In this document: piece by piece, positions 44,957-56,748 of the stretch
Numbering within the stretch: position 1 is the first letter of the stretch
Layout: the number at the start of each line of letters is the position of its first letter
From: Janthinobacterium sp. TB1-E2
Lineage (GTDB): Bacteria; Pseudomonadota; Gammaproteobacteria; Burkholderiales; Burkholderiaceae_D
Assembly (NCBI RefSeq): GCF_036885605.1
Contig: NZ_CP142523.1
Location: forward strand, 1,860,001-1,924,000
Reading direction: 5' to 3'
DNA: 64,000 nt
Translations under genes and position numbers: made by a program
Notes under the pieces: model-generated
Told to the model about the DNA's origin: nothing
What the model saw: only the letters and a program-made list of their open reading frames with translations
Databases searched by the model: none

Positions 44957-45685
44957 TTAGGTTTTAGCCGTGCGTTTTCGGCGTCCCATGAAGGCCACCA
45001 GCCCCAGGCCGGCCAGCAGCATGGCATACGTTTCCGGCTCAGGAACGGCCAGTACCGGCGGCAATATGGTGTTGGGAGTAACACCGCGGCCTTCGATGCC
45101 GCCGCCAGCACCACCGGAGCCAACGCCACCGCCACCGCCGCCGGCTGCCGCGGGAGTGGGTGTGTCGGAGGACGTCAGCAGAGACGCATACTGTTCCGGC
45201 ATCGCCCGTCCCACACCACGGTAGCCTTCGCTGCCGCTAAACGGTTCCAGTCTTTCCTGCGCAACAAAATCGCGTGTACCCGAACTATAGTCAAAACCAT
45301 CTTGCTTGATGCCTCTTCCCAAACCCTTGGCGCGCGTACTGGCGTCCGTATCGAACTGGCTCAGATCATGGCCGCGACTGTCGAAATGCGGCTTGCGCAA
45401 TACTTGCGAAGATTCTTCGCCACCGAATTCGGGCGTGGATCCTTTGCCGTCGTTGGTGCGCCAACCCATGCCAATGGCACCATTTGCCAAACGGCACGCG
45501 CTATATGTGCTGTTCATGTCTGCCTCGCTGGCGTTGCCGTTGGTGCCGGCATTGTTTGCTTCGCAGCGTTTATTGTCCGCAGCGGCTGGTGCCGCTGTTT
45601 GCGCTGTCGCGTAACCTGCGCTCAATGCCAGGGTGGCGGCAATTGTCAGCAGGGATAGGTGGACGACGGGGGTGAATTTTTTCAT
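44957..45685 (-). CDS. PEP-CTERM protein with Gly-rich linker
   Basis: This 242-residue protein on the minus strand has a signal peptide (MKKFTPVVHLSLLTIAATLALSAGYATA), a Cys-containing polar region, a Gly-rich linker (AAAGGGGGGVGSGGAGGG) and the sorting tail LAVPEPETYAMLLAGLGLVA followed by GRRKR. No known domain is recognisable in the middle. It faces away from the nuclease gene, with about 450 bp between them. It is a probable XrtB substrate with a flexible stalk ahead of the anchor. Confidence 0.85.
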   Translation of the reverse strand: MKKFTPVVHLSLLTIAATLALSAGYATAQTAAPAAADNKRCEANNAGTNGNASEADMNSTYSACRLANGAIGMGWRTNDGKGSTPEFGGEESSQVLRKPHFDSRGHDLSQFDTDASTRAKGLGRGIKQDGFDYSSGTRDFVAQERLEPFSGSEGYRGVGRAMPEQYASLLTSSDTPTPAAAGGGGGGVGSGGAGGGIEGRGVTPNTILPPVLAVPEPETYAMLLAGLGLVAFMGRRKRTAKT

Positions 45686-46138
45686 GATTTGATCTCGCTA
45701 GGGTTTTCATGCCGACAGGGCGCTGCGCGCTCCATGATCTCGACGCAATAAAATTAGCAGTACATTCAAATAGCGCATCGATTGTGCGTGGCGCAGGGCG
45801 TGGACTGGGCCCTTTGCATATCTATTTACTGGCGTGTTGCTACTGACTGGGCAAGCTTTATAAACTTGCAAGGAATAAAACTTATTTAATAGAAATATAT
45901 CATATTTTTGAGCAATTTGCTGTGCTTGCTGAAGTCTGACGGTCAAATGTTGTTGCCTAGCTACTTGGATGAAGGATGGGCGGCTGGACTTTTACTCCAT
46001 TCGGCTTAATCAAATGTCATCAAGTCGTCATCCCAGGCCTTTAATATGCAAATAACAAGTCTGAAATACTTTTGTTAATTGTGGCGCGCCGGCCGATCAT
46101 GTGGGGCCGGCGTCATTTATTTACCGACCGGGATCCTC
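45686..46138. other. 453-bp divergent intergenic region
   Basis: No gene is seen. The centre (about 45860-45930) is strongly AT-rich. Short inverted repeats occur: GCAAG/CTTGC around 45854-45872, and TAACAA (46053-46058) with TTGTTA (46072-46077). A GC-rich hairpin lies just before the nuclease start. Promoters for both flanking genes should be here, but none stands out. Confidence 0.55.
46087..46112 (+). other. GC-rich hairpin in the nuclease leader
   Basis: CGCCGGCC (46087-46094) and GGCCGGCG (46105-46112) form an 8-bp stem with a 10-base loop, 26 bp before the nuclease start codon. It could hide or expose the ribosome site or be an operator. Confidence 0.45.
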
Positions 46139-49132
46139 ATGCACACCTCGTTTTCCCCCTTGCGCACGCCGCTGCGCCTGACCGTCATGGCCGCCGTGCT
46201 GGCCAGCCTGTCCGTGCCAGCCCTGGCCGCTTCCGATATCGTCATCAGCCAGGTGTATGGCGGTGGCGGCAATACGGGGGCGCTGTACCGCAATGATTTC
46301 ATCGAAGTTTTCAACCGCGGCGCCAGCCCCGTGAACCTGGGCAACTGGAGCGTGCAATACGCGTCCGCCGCTGGCACGAGCTGGTCCGTGACGGCCTTGC
46401 CGGCTATCGATTTGCAACCAGGCCAGTATTTGCTGGTCCAGCAAGCCAAGGGCGCGGGCGGCACGCAGGACTTGCCCACGCCGGACGCCACGGGCAGCCT
46501 GGCCATGTCCGGCACGGCGGGCAAGGTGTTGCTGAGCAATAGCAAGACAGCCCAGACGGGCGCCAGCCCCACGGGCGCCGCCATCGTCGACCTGGTCGGT
46601 TTCGGCACGGCCAACGGTTTTGAAGGCGCCGTGGCGCCCGCACCATCGAATACCCTGTCGATTGCGCGCGCGAATGGCGGCTGCGGCGACACGGACGACA
46701 ATAGCGCGGACTTCGCCACCGGCAGCGTGACGCCGCGCAATACGGCTTCGCCGCTGAATGTGTGCGGCGGTCCCGTCGTGCATCAGATTATTACCAGCTG
46801 CCCGGCTAATCTGGCCTTGGCTGTGGGCAATGGCGGCAGCGCCGTGCTGCGCGCGTCCGACGTCGATGGCGTCGTGAATGCGGCCACCCTGAGCTCGCCC
46901 GCCGTGGCCGGCATCAGCCTGGCCAATTTCAGCGCGGCCGGCGTGGCGGGCGAGAGCGCCAGCGTGAACCTGCTGGTGGCCGCTGGCGTGCCGGTGGGAA
47001 ATTACCCGGTCATCGTGAATTTCAGCAACGACCAGCAGCAGACGGCGTCGTGCAAGGTCGACGTGGCCGTGCAAGGCCTGGCCGCCATCAGCCACACGAT
47101 CCCGCAAATCCAGGGCAGCGGCGCCAGCAGCCCCTACGCCAATTCCGTGCAGACGACCGAAGGCGTGGTGACCTTGAAAGTGGGCACCGGCTTCTTCATC
47201 CAGGATGCGGCCGGCGATGGCGACCCGTCGACGTCGGACGGCATCTTCGTGTACACGGGCGCGACGGCTACCACCGTGCAGCCGGGCGAACTGGTGCGCG
47301 TGACGGGCACGGTGGTCGAATACACGCCATCGGGCGCGAAAAATTCCTATACGGAATTCAAGGACGTGACGGCCATCCTCACGCAAAGCGCGGGCCACAG
47401 CGTCGTGCCGGCGAATGTGAGCTTGCCGAACGACAATCTGGCTGCCGTGGAAGGCATGCTGGTGCGCTTCACGCAACCGTTGACCGTGTCGCAAAACGCC
47501 TATCTGGGCGCGCGCGGCGAATTGAGCCTGTCGGCGGGACGGCGCGAAGTGCCGACCAATCGCTACCCGGCCGGCTCCGCCGAGGCGCAAGCCTTGATCG
47601 CCGCCAATGCGAACAATCTGATCGTGCTCGATGACGGCATTTTCGTGGCGCCGCCAACGATACCATATATCGGCCAGGACAACACCGTGCGCAGCGGCGA
47701 CACGGTGGCCGACCTGACGGGCGTGGTGGACTTTGGCGCCATCGGCGGTGGCGGCGCCGCCTACAAATTACAGCCGACACAGACGCCGCAATTCTCGCGC
47801 GACAACCCGCGCACGGGCAGCCCGGAACTGCCGTCCGGCAACGTCAAGGTGGCCAGCGCCAACGTGCTGAATTTCTTTACGACCTTTACGAATGGCAACA
47901 ATATCTTTGGGCAGACGGGGCAAGGCTGCACCGTGGGCACCTCGACCACGAAGAGCAATTGCCGCGGCGCCGACAATCTGGCCGAGTTCGTACGCCAGCG
48001 CGACAAGATCGTCGCCGAGCTGAAAGCCATCGATGCGGACGTGGTCGGCTTGATGGAAATCCAGAACAATGGCGAGACGGCCGTCACCTACCTGGTCGAG
48101 CAACTGAACGCGGCCATCGGCGGCGTCACGTATGCCGTGGTGCCGAAGCCGGCCGCCACGGGCACGGACGCCATCCGCGTGGCCATGATCTACAAGCCCG
48201 CCAAGCTGGGCCTGGTGGGCGGTGCCTTGTCGGACGCCAACGCCATCAACAACCGTCCACCGATGGCGCAAACTTTCCGTGCCGGCAATGGCGAGAAATT
48301 CTCGTTGATCGTCAACCACCTGAAGTCGAAGGGCAGCTGCCCTTCGAGCGGGCTGGACGCGGACCAGAACGATAGCCAGAGCTGCTGGAACGCCACCCGC
48401 GTGCAGCAAGCCCAGCGCCTGATCGGCAGCTTCGTACCGCAGGTGGCGGCCGCTGCCGGCGACGCGGACGTGCTGGTCATCGGCGACCTCAATTCCTATG
48501 GCGCGGAAGACCCGATCCAGGTCATCACGGGTGCCGGCTTCGTCAATGAACTCGAGCGTTTCGTGCGGCCGTCCGGCATGCCGTATTCGTACGTATTCGG
48601 CGGCCAGAGCGGCTACCTCGACCATGCGCTGGCCAGCGCCTCGCTGAGCCCGCAAGTGGCCGGCGTGGCCGAATGGCATCTGAATGCGGATGAGCCGGAA
48701 GTGATCGACTACAACATCGACTCGGCCAAGCCGCAAGACCTGTACAACGCCTTGCCGTACCGCGCTTCGGACCATGATCCCGTCGTCGTCAGCATGGACT
48801 TGCAGCCCGCCTACCGCGACATCACGGCCGGCGTGGCGCAAGCGAGCTCGGGCCTGGCCTACAACCGCGCGACGCAAAAATACACGGGCACGTTCTCGTT
48901 CACCAACACGGGCACGAGCGTTTTGAACGGCCCGTTCCAGGTGGTGTTCGGCGGCTTGCCTGCCGGCGTCAGCCTGGCCAATGCCACGGGCAGCCATGCG
49001 GGCGCCGCCTACGTCACCGTCAACGCGGCCAGCCTGGCGCCGGGCGCGACGGCTTCGTTTGCCGTCAGTTTCACCAATCCGTCGAAAGTGACGATCAATT
49101 ACTCGGCCAGCATTTTCGCCGGCAACTTCTAA
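46139..49132 (+). CDS. ExeM/NucH family extracellular endonuclease with lamin-tail domain
   Basis: This 997-residue exported protein has a signal peptide ending near SVPALAAS. A lamin-tail-like domain (residues about 32-155, DIVISQVYGGGGNTGALYRNDFIEVFNRGASPVNLGNWSVQYAS) is followed by a middle OB-like region (VTLKVGTGFFIQDAAGDGDPSTSDGIFVYTG). An endonuclease/exonuclease/phosphatase domain (about residues 565-885) has LMEIQNN, NHLKSKG, GDLNSYG and SDHDPVV at the active site. The last about 110 residues form a beta-rich module. It probably degrades extracellular DNA. The following PEP-CTERM gene starts 10 bp later, so the two are co-transcribed. Confidence 0.9.
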   Translation: MHTSFSPLRTPLRLTVMAAVLASLSVPALAASDIVISQVYGGGGNTGALYRNDFIEVFNRGASPVNLGNWSVQYASAAGTSWSVTALPAIDLQPGQYLLVQQAKGAGGTQDLPTPDATGSLAMSGTAGKVLLSNSKTAQTGASPTGAAIVDLVGFGTANGFEGAVAPAPSNTLSIARANGGCGDTDDNSADFATGSVTPRNTASPLNVCGGPVVHQIITSCPANLALAVGNGGSAVLRASDVDGVVNAATLSSPAVAGISLANFSAAGVAGESASVNLLVAAGVPVGNYPVIVNFSNDQQQTASCKVDVAVQGLAAISHTIPQIQGSGASSPYANSVQTTEGVVTLKVGTGFFIQDAAGDGDPSTSDGIFVYTGATATTVQPGELVRVTGTVVEYTPSGAKNSYTEFKDVTAILTQSAGHSVVPANVSLPNDNLAAVEGMLVRFTQPLTVSQNAYLGARGELSLSAGRREVPTNRYPAGSAEAQALIAANANNLIVLDDGIFVAPPTIPYIGQDNTVRSGDTVADLTGVVDFGAIGGGGAAYKLQPTQTPQFSRDNPRTGSPELPSGNVKVASANVLNFFTTFTNGNNIFGQTGQGCTVGTSTTKSNCRGADNLAEFVRQRDKIVAELKAIDADVVGLMEIQNNGETAVTYLVEQLNAAIGGVTYAVVPKPAATGTDAIRVAMIYKPAKLGLVGGALSDANAINNRPPMAQTFRAGNGEKFSLIVNHLKSKGSCPSSGLDADQNDSQSCWNATRVQQAQRLIGSFVPQVAAAAGDADVLVIGDLNSYGAEDPIQVITGAGFVNELERFVRPSGMPYSYVFGGQSGYLDHALASASLSPQVAGVAEWHLNADEPEVIDYNIDSAKPQDLYNALPYRASDHDPVVVSMDLQPAYRDITAGVAQASSGLAYNRATQKYTGTFSFTNTGTSVLNGPFQVVFGGLPAGVSLANATGSHAGAAYVTVNAASLAPGATASFAVSFTNPSKVTINYSASIFAGNF

Positions 49133-49142
49133 GGACACCATC

Positions 49143-49781
49143 ATGTTGACAACGACATTCAACCTCACCCTGCGCCGCGCCGTCCTGGCTGCCGTGCTGG
49201 CCGCCAGCTCCAGCCTGGCGTTGGCGGGTCCGCTCGGCTACCACGTGGAAATCGACACGAGCCAGTTCTCGGGTGCCGGTTTCCTCGACTTCGCCTTTAT
49301 CGCCGGTAACAGCCCGGCACCGGGCGCCAGCGCCGTGCTCAGCAATTTCTCGGGCGCCTTTGGCGCACTGGAATCGATGGAAGGCAATGTCAGCGGCAGC
49401 TTGCCCGGCACCTTGACCTTCGGCAATAGCGGCGCCTACAACGACTGGTTCCACAACGTGACCTTGGGCGGCAAGTTCGGTTTCAATATCGTCTTTGGCG
49501 GCGACTTCCTGAACACGGCCGGCAACGCGGGCACGACGTTTGGCGTGGGCTTGCTCGACACCACAGGCATGGCTTACCTGGGCAACGTCAATGGCAACCT
49601 GGTGCAGTTCGAGCTGACGCCGATGACTGGTGGCTTGCCCGCCAGCATCGCCGGCAGCACGTATGCGAGCATCGCGTCGATCTCGGCCGTGCCGGAAGCG
49701 TCGGAATGGATGATGCTGACGGGCGGCCTGGCGCTGATCGGTTTTGCCCTGCGCCGCCGCCAGCCTGTCGCACGCGCCTAA
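49143..49781 (+). CDS. PEP-CTERM protein cotranscribed with the nuclease
   Basis: This 212-residue protein has a signal peptide (residues 1 to about 29, SSLALA|GPLGYHVEI), a beta-rich body and the tail SAVPEASEWMMLTGGLALIG followed by RRRQ. The sorting motif is PEA instead of PEP but is otherwise intact. It begins 10 bp after the nuclease gene and is followed by a strong terminator. It may anchor or assist the nuclease, or simply share its promoter. It resembles a family of PEP-CTERM proteins of unknown function with the mature N-terminus GPLGYHVEID. Confidence 0.87.
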   Translation: MLTTTFNLTLRRAVLAAVLAASSSLALAGPLGYHVEIDTSQFSGAGFLDFAFIAGNSPAPGASAVLSNFSGAFGALESMEGNVSGSLPGTLTFGNSGAYNDWFHNVTLGGKFGFNIVFGGDFLNTAGNAGTTFGVGLLDTTGMAYLGNVNGNLVQFELTPMTGGLPASIAGSTYASIASISAVPEASEWMMLTGGLALIGFALRRRQPVARA

Positions 49782-49793
49782 TCTTCCCAGACT

Positions 49794-49829
49794 AAACACA
49801 GCGCGCCTGCGGGCCGCTGTGTTTTTTTT
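49794..49829 (+). terminator. Rho-independent terminator after the nuclease/PEP-CTERM pair
   Basis: AAACACAGCG (49794-49803) and CGCTGTGTTT (49815-49824) form a 10-bp stem with an 11-base loop, followed by T to 49829. Confidence 0.9.
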
Positions 49830-49969
49830 CGTCTATTTATTCGCAATAGCTATAAATCAGGAAACTAAATTGTATTAGTCACCGTTTTACGCTTGATGCA
49901 TAGTAAAAAACTTGTCGGGCAGTCTAGTATTTTCATGACTGCTGCCAACTTTTTTCGGGAGATGCATCG

Positions 49970-50692
49970 ATGCCTGGCCATATCCTGGTGCTGGACCCTG
50001 CGCCTGCCATGCAGGCGCTGCTGGCGCATAACCTCGCGGGTGCCGGCTACCGGGTCAGCTGCGCCCTGGATGCGCGCGGCGCGCTGGCGCTGATGGCGGG
50101 CGATCCGCCCGACGTGCTGTTGCTGGAATGGGAACTGCCCGATGCGTCCGGCATCGCGCTGCTGCGCCAGGTGCGCCAGGATGGCGTGCTGTGCGACTTG
50201 CCCATCATCATGATCAGCACGCGCGACAGCGAACAGGACAAGGTGCTGGCGCTGGAAAGCGGCGCCGACGATTATCTGTGCAAGCCTTTCGGTCCCCGTG
50301 AAATGCTGGCCCGTGTGCATGCGCTGCTGCGCCGGCGCGCGCCATCGGCCTTGCGCACAGGCGCAGGCACGGCCGGGGCTGCCGCCTTGCGGCTCGACCC
50401 GCACACCCTGCGCGTGACGGCGGGTAAGGTGCCCATCCACCTTGGCCGCGTGGAATTCAAACTGCTGCATTTCCTCATGGACCATCCGGGCAGGGTGCAT
50501 AGCCGCGCGCAACTGCTGGATCAGGTGTGGGGCCATGCCGCCTATCTCGACGAGCGCACGGTCGACGCCCACGTGGGACGCTTGCGTCACGCCTTGCAGC
50601 CGGGCGGTTGCGGCCACCGCATCGAAACCGTGCGGGGCAGCGGCTACCGCTATCTGGCGTTTGATACCGCCGATGCGGCCGTGTGCGCATGA
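49970..50692 (+). CDS. OmpR/PhoB-type response regulator with degenerate receiver
   Basis: This 240-residue protein has a receiver domain (1 to about 115) and a winged-helix DNA-binding domain (from about 135; LGRVEFKLLHFLMDHPGRVHSRAQLLDQVWG, ERTVDAHVGRLRHAL, VRGSGYRYL). The residue at the phospho-acceptor site is Glu53 (LLLEWELPD) instead of Asp. The acidic pocket is also altered, Asp9-Pro10 in place of Glu-Asp, while Lys105 (CKPF) remains. It therefore looks constitutively active or regulated without phosphorylation. GGGAG precedes ATG 49970. An inverted repeat GCAGTC/GACTGC (49919-49942) is upstream. Its stop overlaps the epsA start. Confidence 0.85.
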   Translation: MPGHILVLDPAPAMQALLAHNLAGAGYRVSCALDARGALALMAGDPPDVLLLEWELPDASGIALLRQVRQDGVLCDLPIIMISTRDSEQDKVLALESGADDYLCKPFGPREMLARVHALLRRRAPSALRTGAGTAGAAALRLDPHTLRVTAGKVPIHLGRVEFKLLHFLMDHPGRVHSRAQLLDQVWGHAAYLDERTVDAHVGRLRHALQPGGCGHRIETVRGSGYRYLAFDTADAAVCA

Positions 50693-51360
50693 TGCTGCTG
50701 ACGGGGCGGGAGCAGGAATACCTGCTGCACGCCATCCTTGGCGCGCATGGCATCGCCGTGCCCGGCGATTTCTTTCTGTGGAGCCAGGGGCCGCTGCAAA
50801 CGCTGTTGCCGCACGATATATTGATGTGCGCGCAACTGGATGTGGGCGGGGCCGTGCTGCGCAGCGAAGCCTGGCACAGCGCCGCGCCAGATCACGCGCA
50901 GCTGCGCGAGCGCCAGGCCCAGCTGGCGCACCTTGCGCTGGCCTGGCGCGCGGGTGGCCATAGGGCGGGCGTCATCGACGGCGTGCTGGTGCATGGCAGC
51001 GTGGGCGACGCCGGCGGCAGCTTTTTTGCCTTGTACGCCGTGAAGCCGGCGGACGCGGCGCGCCAGGCGTATGCGCTGGAGTTGCTGCTGCCCTATCTGC
51101 ACGTGCACTGGCTGGCGCTGCCAGGTAGCCAGCGTGCATCCGTGACGGGCCCGGCTGCCGCGCGCGCGGCCAGTGCGCGCGAGCTGGAAGTGCTGCATTG
51201 GGTGCGCGAGGGGAAAAGCAATGACGAAGTGGGGCAAATTCTCGGCATCAGCGGCACCACCGTGAAAAGCCATTTGCAGCGCATCTATAAATTATTGGGA
51301 GTAAGCAACCGCATGCAAGCCGTGTCGCGCGGCATCGCGCTGCGCTTGCTCAGCCACTAG
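50689..51360 (+). CDS. epsA: XrtB/PEP-CTERM-associated LuxR-type regulator EpsA
   Basis: This 223-residue protein begins at ATG 50689, overlapping the preceding regulator stop. The N-terminal about 150 residues match EpsA proteins (FFLWSQGPLQTLLPHDILMCAQLD). The C-terminal LuxR helix-turn-helix is SARELEVLHWVREGKSNDEVGQILGISGTTVKSHLQRIYKLLGVSNRMQAVSRG. EpsA proteins accompany exosortase-B EPS clusters and are presumed to control them. The gene lies about 34 kb from epsD but on the same strand. Its stop overlaps the stop of the opposite-strand inhibitor gene. Confidence 0.9.
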   Translation: MMLLTGREQEYLLHAILGAHGIAVPGDFFLWSQGPLQTLLPHDILMCAQLDVGGAVLRSEAWHSAAPDHAQLRERQAQLAHLALAWRAGGHRAGVIDGVLVHGSVGDAGGSFFALYAVKPADAARQAYALELLLPYLHVHWLALPGSQRASVTGPAAARAASARELEVLHWVREGKSNDEVGQILGISGTTVKSHLQRIYKLLGVSNRMQAVSRGIALRLLSH

Positions 51361-51773
51361 CGCTGGTCCCGCGGCCGGGCCCGACTCTTTTCATTACCGC
51401 CGTCTTGCGTGTGTTCGATGCTGCCGGGCGATACCCGCGCCACGTCCGGGCTCGCTTGCAGGCGCGTCACTTCGGCCGGTGTCAGCATGGCGGCAAAGCC
51501 GTTGAAGGCCGTCGTGTAGCGGTATTGCACGGGGGCATCTGGCACCAGCGCCAGCACGGCGCGCTGCTGCGCTTCCAGCTGGGCCGTGTAGCGCCGCGCC
51601 GCATCGCTGTGGGTATCTAGCCCATGCACGCCGTCCGCTTGCGAGGCCAGCGGCGGGGCGCGCAATTGCACCAGATAGGACTGCCGCGCCGCAGCGGCCT
51701 GCGCCGCGACAGGCAGGGCATGGATGCTGGCCATGCCGGCCAGGATGGCAATGCAGAGGCGAAAGGTGGACAT
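51357..51773 (-). CDS. Free-standing inhibitor I9 (subtilisin propeptide-like) protein
   Basis: This 138-residue exported protein has a signal peptide (residues 1 to about 25, MSTFRLCIAILAGMASIHALPVAAQA). The I9 propeptide fold follows: YLVQLRAPPLASQADGV, then YTAQLEAQQRAVLALVPDAPVQYRYTTAFNGFAAMLTPAEVTRLQASPDVARVSP. No protease domain follows it. The corresponding part of the subtilase encoded 77 bp upstream is closely similar (VQYQYKIVLNGFSALLTDAEVRQLQASGEVASIAP), so it may act in trans as inhibitor or folding helper. A terminator separates the two genes. Confidence 0.85.
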   Translation of the reverse strand: MSTFRLCIAILAGMASIHALPVAAQAAAARQSYLVQLRAPPLASQADGVHGLDTHSDAARRYTAQLEAQQRAVLALVPDAPVQYRYTTAFNGFAAMLTPAEVTRLQASPDVARVSPGSIEHTQDGGNEKSRARPRDQR

Positions 51774-51799
51774 GCGCCGATTGTACGCGCGTCGCGCAT

Positions 51800-51825
51800 A
51801 AAAAACGCGCCCCGCAGGGCGCGTT
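51800..51825 (-). terminator. Rho-independent terminator of the subtilase gene
   Basis: Read on the minus strand, AACGCGCCC and GGGCGCGTT pair over loop TGCG, and six T follow. It lies between the subtilase and the free I9 gene, so the latter may depend on read-through or its own promoter. Confidence 0.85.
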
Positions 51826-51849
51826 GTGTTACTGCCTGGAGCGATACCG

Positions 51850-55002
<3,153 letters not shown>

Positions 55003-55044
55003 GTAGGGTTTCCTGGTGACGGTGGCGGGAATCGAAAGGGGAGA

Positions 55045-55803
55045 TCAGGCTTGCTTGCGGCGGCGCGCAGCGAATCCGACACCGGCCAGGCCCAGCAGCA
55101 GCATCGCGTAGGTCGATGGCTCCGGTACCGAGGCGACGATATTGTCGAGTGCAAACTGGCCCTTGTTGCTCGTGAAGGCGTTGCAATTGCCGGCCGTGTT
55201 GCAAGTGAATCCGAAGAAGGCCAGCGAGGCGAATTGCTGGCTGCCGAAGTTGGCGCTGGTGTTGTAGCGCTGGAACTGGAAGTTGCCGCCGATGGGGCCG
55301 CCTAGCTGATAGGTTTCATAGATGGAAGAACCGTTGGCGTAGAAGCCTTGCACGCGCAACAGACCCGCTACGGCCGGATAGGTGACGCCCTGGGCGTAGC
55401 CGATGAAGCTGGCGTCGAAGCCCTGCAGGCTGACGCTGCCGCCCGTCGTCAGCGGATCGAGGTAGACGATGCCGTCGTTGAGGGATGCATAGTAATTGCT
55501 CGTATTGTTGGTCGGGCACGCCATGCCGCAGGCGGCCGGATCCGTGCCGTCGAATACGGCGCCGACCAGGTCGCCATAACTGGCACCGGCGGCATTCGAG
55601 GCGCCCGTCAGCAGGAATTTGCCGAATTCCAGGGAGTCGCCATGGCCGACGAACTGGCTGTCGACATTGTCAAAGTTGATCACGTCCGCGATGGCGGCGG
55701 GAGCCCAGGCGGCGGACAGGGCCAGGATGGCGGCGCCGGTCCACTGCTTGGCCGAGAAAGGACTTGCTGCGGCAGTTGCCTTCGAATGCACAATACGAGT
55801 CAT
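55045..55803 (-). CDS. PEP-CTERM protein upstream of the subtilase
   Basis: This 252-residue protein starts at minus-strand ATG 55803, preceded by AAGGGA; an upstream in-frame ATG at 55884 lacks a ribosome site. It has a signal-like segment ending in WAPAAIA|DVINFD. The body VINFDNVDSQFVGHGDSLEFGKFLLTG resembles a group of PEP-CTERM proteins of unknown function. The tail is ASVPEPSTYAMLLLGLAGVG followed by AARRRK. It is the first gene of a likely operon with the subtilase. Confidence 0.88.
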   Translation of the reverse strand: MTRIVHSKATAAASPFSAKQWTGAAILALSAAWAPAAIADVINFDNVDSQFVGHGDSLEFGKFLLTGASNAAGASYGDLVGAVFDGTDPAACGMACPTNNTSNYYASLNDGIVYLDPLTTGGSVSLQGFDASFIGYAQGVTYPAVAGLLRVQGFYANGSSIYETYQLGGPIGGNFQFQRYNTSANFGSQQFASLAFFGFTCNTAGNCNAFTSNKGQFALDNIVASVPEPSTYAMLLLGLAGVGFAARRRKQA

Positions 55804-56268
55804 GAATTTTCCCTTGGTGATTATGTAGGATGCAATATGTTTTGCGTCTGGGATGCTCTTTTCTGCGTGGACGGATAAGACCAATACGTAGAAAATTGAC
55901 TTTTACTATAGCAAAAGAGGCAATTTCATTGTTTGATATTCTTGCAAATTTAATTTGAAAGTTACAAATAATGAATGAATAAAATTCATCACTTACTATG
56001 ATTTGGTAACCAGGAGTAGATAGTTTCTGCATTGAAAATAGTTGAATCATCAAGCAGCCAGGCAAGCGCGCGCGGCGCCGTGGCGGTTTCGCGCACACTG
56101 GATGGTTTCCGCAGGAATTTGTTGTTCACAGAGCAAAGAAAAGATTGTATTAACCATAACCGGCATGGTAGGCTGATAAGCATCAGGCAAGCGCGTGTCG
56201 CCCGTGCATGGCCATCCGCCGCGCGCAGCGACGCAATGTATTGAAGGTAGGCAATAAGGAGTTACCGG
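55804..56268. other. 465-bp divergent intergenic region before the secretion operon
   Basis: No gene is seen. About 55880-56040 is AT-rich. The part nearer gspG has mixed composition. A candidate promoter for gspG is listed separately; promoters for the minus-strand PEP-CTERM gene should be within 55830-56000, but none is clear. Confidence 0.55.
56125..56153 (+). promoter_or_regulatory. Candidate sigma-70 promoter of the secretion operon
   Basis: TTCACA (56125-56130) and TATTAA (56148-56153) are 17 bp apart, about 115 bp before gspG. Confidence 0.4.
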
Positions 56269-56712
56269 ATGCATGCAGCACACAGGCAGAACCTTGCGGC
56301 AACGCGCCATGCGCGCGGCTTTACCTTGCTCGAATTGCTGGTCGTCATCGTGATCATCGGCTTGCTGGCGGCGTATGTCGGCCCCAAGTATTTCGCCCAG
56401 CTGGGCAAATCCGAAGTGACGGTGGCCAAGGCGCAGATCGAGGCGTTTGAAAAATCGCTCGACACCTACCGCCTCGACGTGGGGCGCTATCCCACCACGG
56501 AAGAAGGCCTGGCCGCGCTGCTGGTGGCGCCGCCCGCCGCCGGCACGCGCTGGAATGGTCCCTACCTGAAAAAGGCCGTGCCGCTCGACCCGTGGGGCCA
56601 TGCCTATCAATACCGCGCGCCAGGCAGCAAGGGCGAATATGACATCGTCTCGATGGGCAAGGATGGCCAGCCGGGCGGCAGCGGCGAGAACGCCGACATC
56701 AGCTCGCAATAG
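56269..56712 (+). CDS. gspG: Type II secretion major pseudopilin GspG
   Basis: This 147-residue prepilin has a short positively charged leader cut after Gly in RHARG|FTLLELLVVIVIIGLLA, with Glu at mature position 5 (FTLLE). The C-terminal GspG signature follows: LDTYRLDVGRYPTTEEGLAALLVAP, GPYLKKAVPLDPWGHAYQYRAPGSKGEYDIVSMG. AAGGAG precedes ATG 56269. It would form the pseudopilus piston of the system encoded downstream. It is the first gene, whereas canonical gsp operons begin with gspC and gspD. Confidence 0.92.
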   Translation: MHAAHRQNLAATRHARGFTLLELLVVIVIIGLLAAYVGPKYFAQLGKSEVTVAKAQIEAFEKSLDTYRLDVGRYPTTEEGLAALLVAPPAAGTRWNGPYLKKAVPLDPWGHAYQYRAPGSKGEYDIVSMGKDGQPGGSGENADISSQ

Positions 56713-56748
56713 CGCCAGCGCCATTCTTTTTCCTACGGACAAGCCATC

